64,000 bases of DNA from Ulva prolifera (Eukaryota > Chlorophyta > Ulvophyceae > Ulvales > Ulvaceae). The stretch spans positions 11,785,874 through 11,849,873 of the forward strand of contig CM041198.1 of the NCBI GenBank assembly GCA_023078555.1, given 5' to 3'. A model generated the notes under the pieces. The model was not told where the DNA came from. It ran no database searches and saw only the letters and a program-made list of their open reading frames with translations. Below are positions 62,478 to 64,000 of the stretch, one piece after another (within the stretch, counting starts at the first letter, position 1; the number at the start of each line of letters is the position of its first letter). The position numbers and the translations under genes are program-made.

Positions 62478-62640
62478 TCAGTCCATGGAGAGGCCGGCCT
62501 GTGCGTGGTACCACAGGCTGGTCTCTGCATGCTTCGTGCTGCCCGGCATGGCCATCCCAGCCCCGGCCTCGTCCGCGCTGCAGTACGGCACCGCCGCACC
62601 GCAGTCGTTGCTGCTCATGATGACCAATTGCTTACAGTTC
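62478..62640 (-). CDS. Possible terminal exon, unrecognised (minus-strand gene continuing from the window edge)
   Basis: Follows a CCACAG acceptor and reads NCKQLVIMSSNDCGAAVPYC through TSLWYHAQAGLSMD to a TGA at 62478. Codons are strongly G/C at third position, like the confident genes. No family recognised. A plus-strand frame over the same bases (62464-62697) is less convincing. Confidence 0.25.
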
Positions 62641-62769
62641 CTGTGGCAGGCATGCACAGGTGAATGGGTGGTTCGAGGGCCATGTGTGTTTGTGTGACAG
62701 CCCTATAGCCACATGGAACACTGATCATATGCATGGTGACCATGATCACAGGGCCTGGGGTGATGGAAG

Positions 62770-62926
62770 GCAGTGCCAGGGCCTGCTCGGCATGGCAGAA
62801 AGTCTGCTTGAGTGTGTTCACCGACATCACAGCTTCAAGAGGGCAGTGCAGGGCATCCAAGGTCGATGCGCAGAGGTGGGGGGAGGTCAGCACGCATGTG
62901 GCAGAACTATATAGTTCTGCCACATG
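62770..62926 (-). CDS. Possible internal exon, unrecognised, helical
   Basis: Begins after GCGCCTGCAG and reads HVAELYSSATCVLTS, then LDALHCPLEAVMSVNTLKQ and FCHAEQALALPSI. It has the look of a helical-repeat (HEAT/ARM-like) segment. The first eleven codons coincide with a perfect 34-bp palindrome. The 3' border is unclear. Confidence 0.28.
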
Positions 62927-62927
62927 C
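62894..62927. repeat. Perfect 34-bp palindrome
   Basis: Each 17-base arm is GCATGTGGCAGAACTAT, meeting its exact reverse complement with no spacer. It would extrude as a loopless cruciform. It overlaps the candidate exon at 62770-62926. Confidence 0.95.
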
Positions 62928-63019
62928 TGCAGGCGCCAAATGAACACGTGATGGTCGTGGCATAGGCGTGTGGCACAGAAGTGCAGGTCGGAGCTGATCA
63001 GGCTGCTGAGGCCAGCCGT

Positions 63020-63105
63020 GTTCCACAGAGCTGACCCTTAAGGGTCAACTAATTGTTCCAGGCCAGCCGCGGCTGCAGCCCCTGGCATGGTACAAGGGTC
63101 AGCTC
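63020..63105. repeat. Older inverted repeat interrupted by the hAT-type element
   Basis: GAGCTGACCCTT at 63028-63039 is the exact reverse complement of AAGGGTCAGCTC at 63094-63105. If the hAT-type element is removed, the right arm continues into CTGTAGAAC after 63506, so the arms become about 20 bp with one mismatch around a c.54-bp spacer. A separate 16-bp palindrome, TGACCCTTAAGGGTCA, lies at 63032-63047. Confidence 0.75.
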
Positions 63106-63498
63106 CAGTGTTCTTAATTTCGTTTTGGTGCATTTCGTTTAGTAGCCGATGAGATGGTCAAATCTATAATTGTGCTACAGCTTACTAAGCAACGATGGGG
63201 CTGAATCTGGATCTATGCTATAGCTTGGCGGGCGACCGGCCATTGCTATAGCAAGCATCAAGCAGCGACTTGAACCAGAATCCGTGAAGTGCTAAGCGAT
63301 GATCGACCGGCTGAATTGATTTCGCGATCGCTCTGCAAGCTATATATAAGAGTCTGCGCGAATTATTTTTTTGCTAGCGATCACAAAGCGAGGTGTAAAA
63401 ATCAGGAGGTGTAAAAGTCAGCTCTCATCGCTTAAGTCACACTTGAATTATTGACTTTATAGCTTATAAGCGACCTATCGGCGGAATTAAGAACACTG
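63106..63498. mobile_element. Non-autonomous hAT-type DNA element (MITE), 393 bp
   Basis: Ends are terminal inverted repeats beginning CAGTGTTCTTAATT: 14 exact bases, then one mismatch, then CG. The element is flanked by a perfect 8-bp direct repeat GTCAGCTC (63098-63105 and 63499-63506). CAGTG termini with 8-bp target duplications are the signature of hAT transposons. Inside there is no transposase. AAGCGA/TCGCTT-type words (near 63291, 63429, 63471) recur near both ends, as hAT subterminal transposase sites do. The element is AT-richer than its surroundings. TIR near-identity and the perfect target duplication suggest a fairly recent insertion. Confidence 0.85.
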
Positions 63499-63509
63499 GT
63501 CAGCTCTGT

Positions 63510-63760
63510 AGAACATGCAGCTGTGGACATGCTGGGACTATCATGTCAAGCACTGCCTGGCGCAGCATAGTGATATGCCTGCTTTCAACAGCCCAGCAGG
63601 CATGATGCACTGAGGCAGTATGCGCAGTGCGAAGGTCTGATGTGAATCCGGTGAGACAGGTCTGAGCAATGCTTGTGCACAGTGGTGACGATAAAATGCT
63701 GTTGTTGTCTGCGTTATAGTCATTCGAGCTCACTGTCAACAGGCTGCTCAAGCCAAGAGC
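63510..63760 (-). CDS. Possible exon of an unrecognised gene entering from beyond 64000
   Basis: Minus frame reads LSSLLTVSSNDYNADNNS, then LCTSIAQTCLTGFTSDLR and VESRHITMLRQAVLDMIVPA. Leucine-rich helices, again HEAT-like. The hAT-type element begins only about a dozen bases past its 3' end. Upstream exons would lie outside the window. Confidence 0.25.
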
Positions 63761-64000
63761 GATGGTGCATCAGATGCTTCTTATTGCTGTGACACATCGT
63801 CACTCGTGGCCACTGCTGGGTCCAGATATAAGCATTCATAAAACAGCTGCACACCAATCGCGTTGCCTCAGCTCGTACGGTGAAGATAACATGAGCGAGC
63901 TCCGATATGTGAGATCGAATGAACTGTCAGTACTGCACTCATGTTAGCTTGTTTTTGAGCTCGCAGCTGTGTGATCAAGCACACACGGCTCTGAGCAGAC
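63761..64000. other. Window edge, no gene assigned
   Basis: Nothing recognised. May be intron of the minus-strand gene suspected at 62.5-63.8 kb. Confidence 0.3.

Noticed and set aside
1-64000. CRISPR arrays, tRNA/rRNA genes, retroelement or virus-like genes
   Set aside because: No regularly spaced repeats, no clover-leaf or rRNA sequence, and no reverse transcriptase, integrase, capsid or polymerase motifs were seen on either strand.

Overview
The window looks like nuclear DNA of a chlorophyte green alga. Genes are split by many GT-AG introns of roughly 50-500 bp. Exons are GC-rich at third codon positions, while intergenic DNA is more even. TGTAA, the green-algal polyadenylation signal, lies downstream of several stops. 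TAF1 carries the plant-type internal ubiquitin-like domain, and SMG1 and a chalcone-isomerase-fold protein are also present. There is no sign of bacterial organisation, tRNA, rRNA or CRISPR. The exact lineage cannot be fixed from sequence alone.

Layout: 0-2.6 kb, no recognisable gene. 2.6-13.1 kb (+), TAF1, the largest TFIID subunit, about 17 exons, ending in a bromodomain followed by a CW-type zinc finger. 13.95-15.74 kb (+), a chalcone-isomerase-fold/fatty-acid-binding protein, probably plastid-targeted. 16.1-18.9 kb (+), an unrecognised protein with two membrane segments, a long low-complexity linker and about 13 tandem 'WDP/LDP' repeats. 19.2-20.1 kb (-), an ICT1-type GGQ peptidyl-tRNA hydrolase. 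20.8-37.5 kb (-), a giant SMG1 kinase of nonsense-mediated decay. 38.6-40.8 kb (+), a glucose-6-phosphate 1-epimerase homologue that seems to lack the catalytic histidines. 41.5-43.3 kb (+), a monoacylglycerol-lipase-like hydrolase with an intact triad. 43.8-48.7 kb and 53.3-56.1 kb (-), two tandem NADPH-oxidase/ferric-reductase-like flavocytochromes. 56.1-64 kb is gene-poor: a few unidentified minus-strand coding-like segments, a fragment resembling an ATG18/WIPI blade, and a 393-bp non-autonomous hAT-type element with a perfect 8-bp target duplication.

The neighbours do not form one pathway. They are independent housekeeping genes (TFIID transcription, NMD, organellar ribosome rescue, lipid turnover, redox membrane proteins). 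The most distinctive points are the TAF1-CW fusion, the WDP-repeat protein, RGG boxes inside SMG1 (one within its kinase domain), the apparent pseudo-epimerase, a TGCATG-type motif recurring in most TAF1 introns, and the hAT element nested in an older inverted repeat. Exon borders quoted were read by eye from splice consensus and reading phase; those called approximate are not settled.
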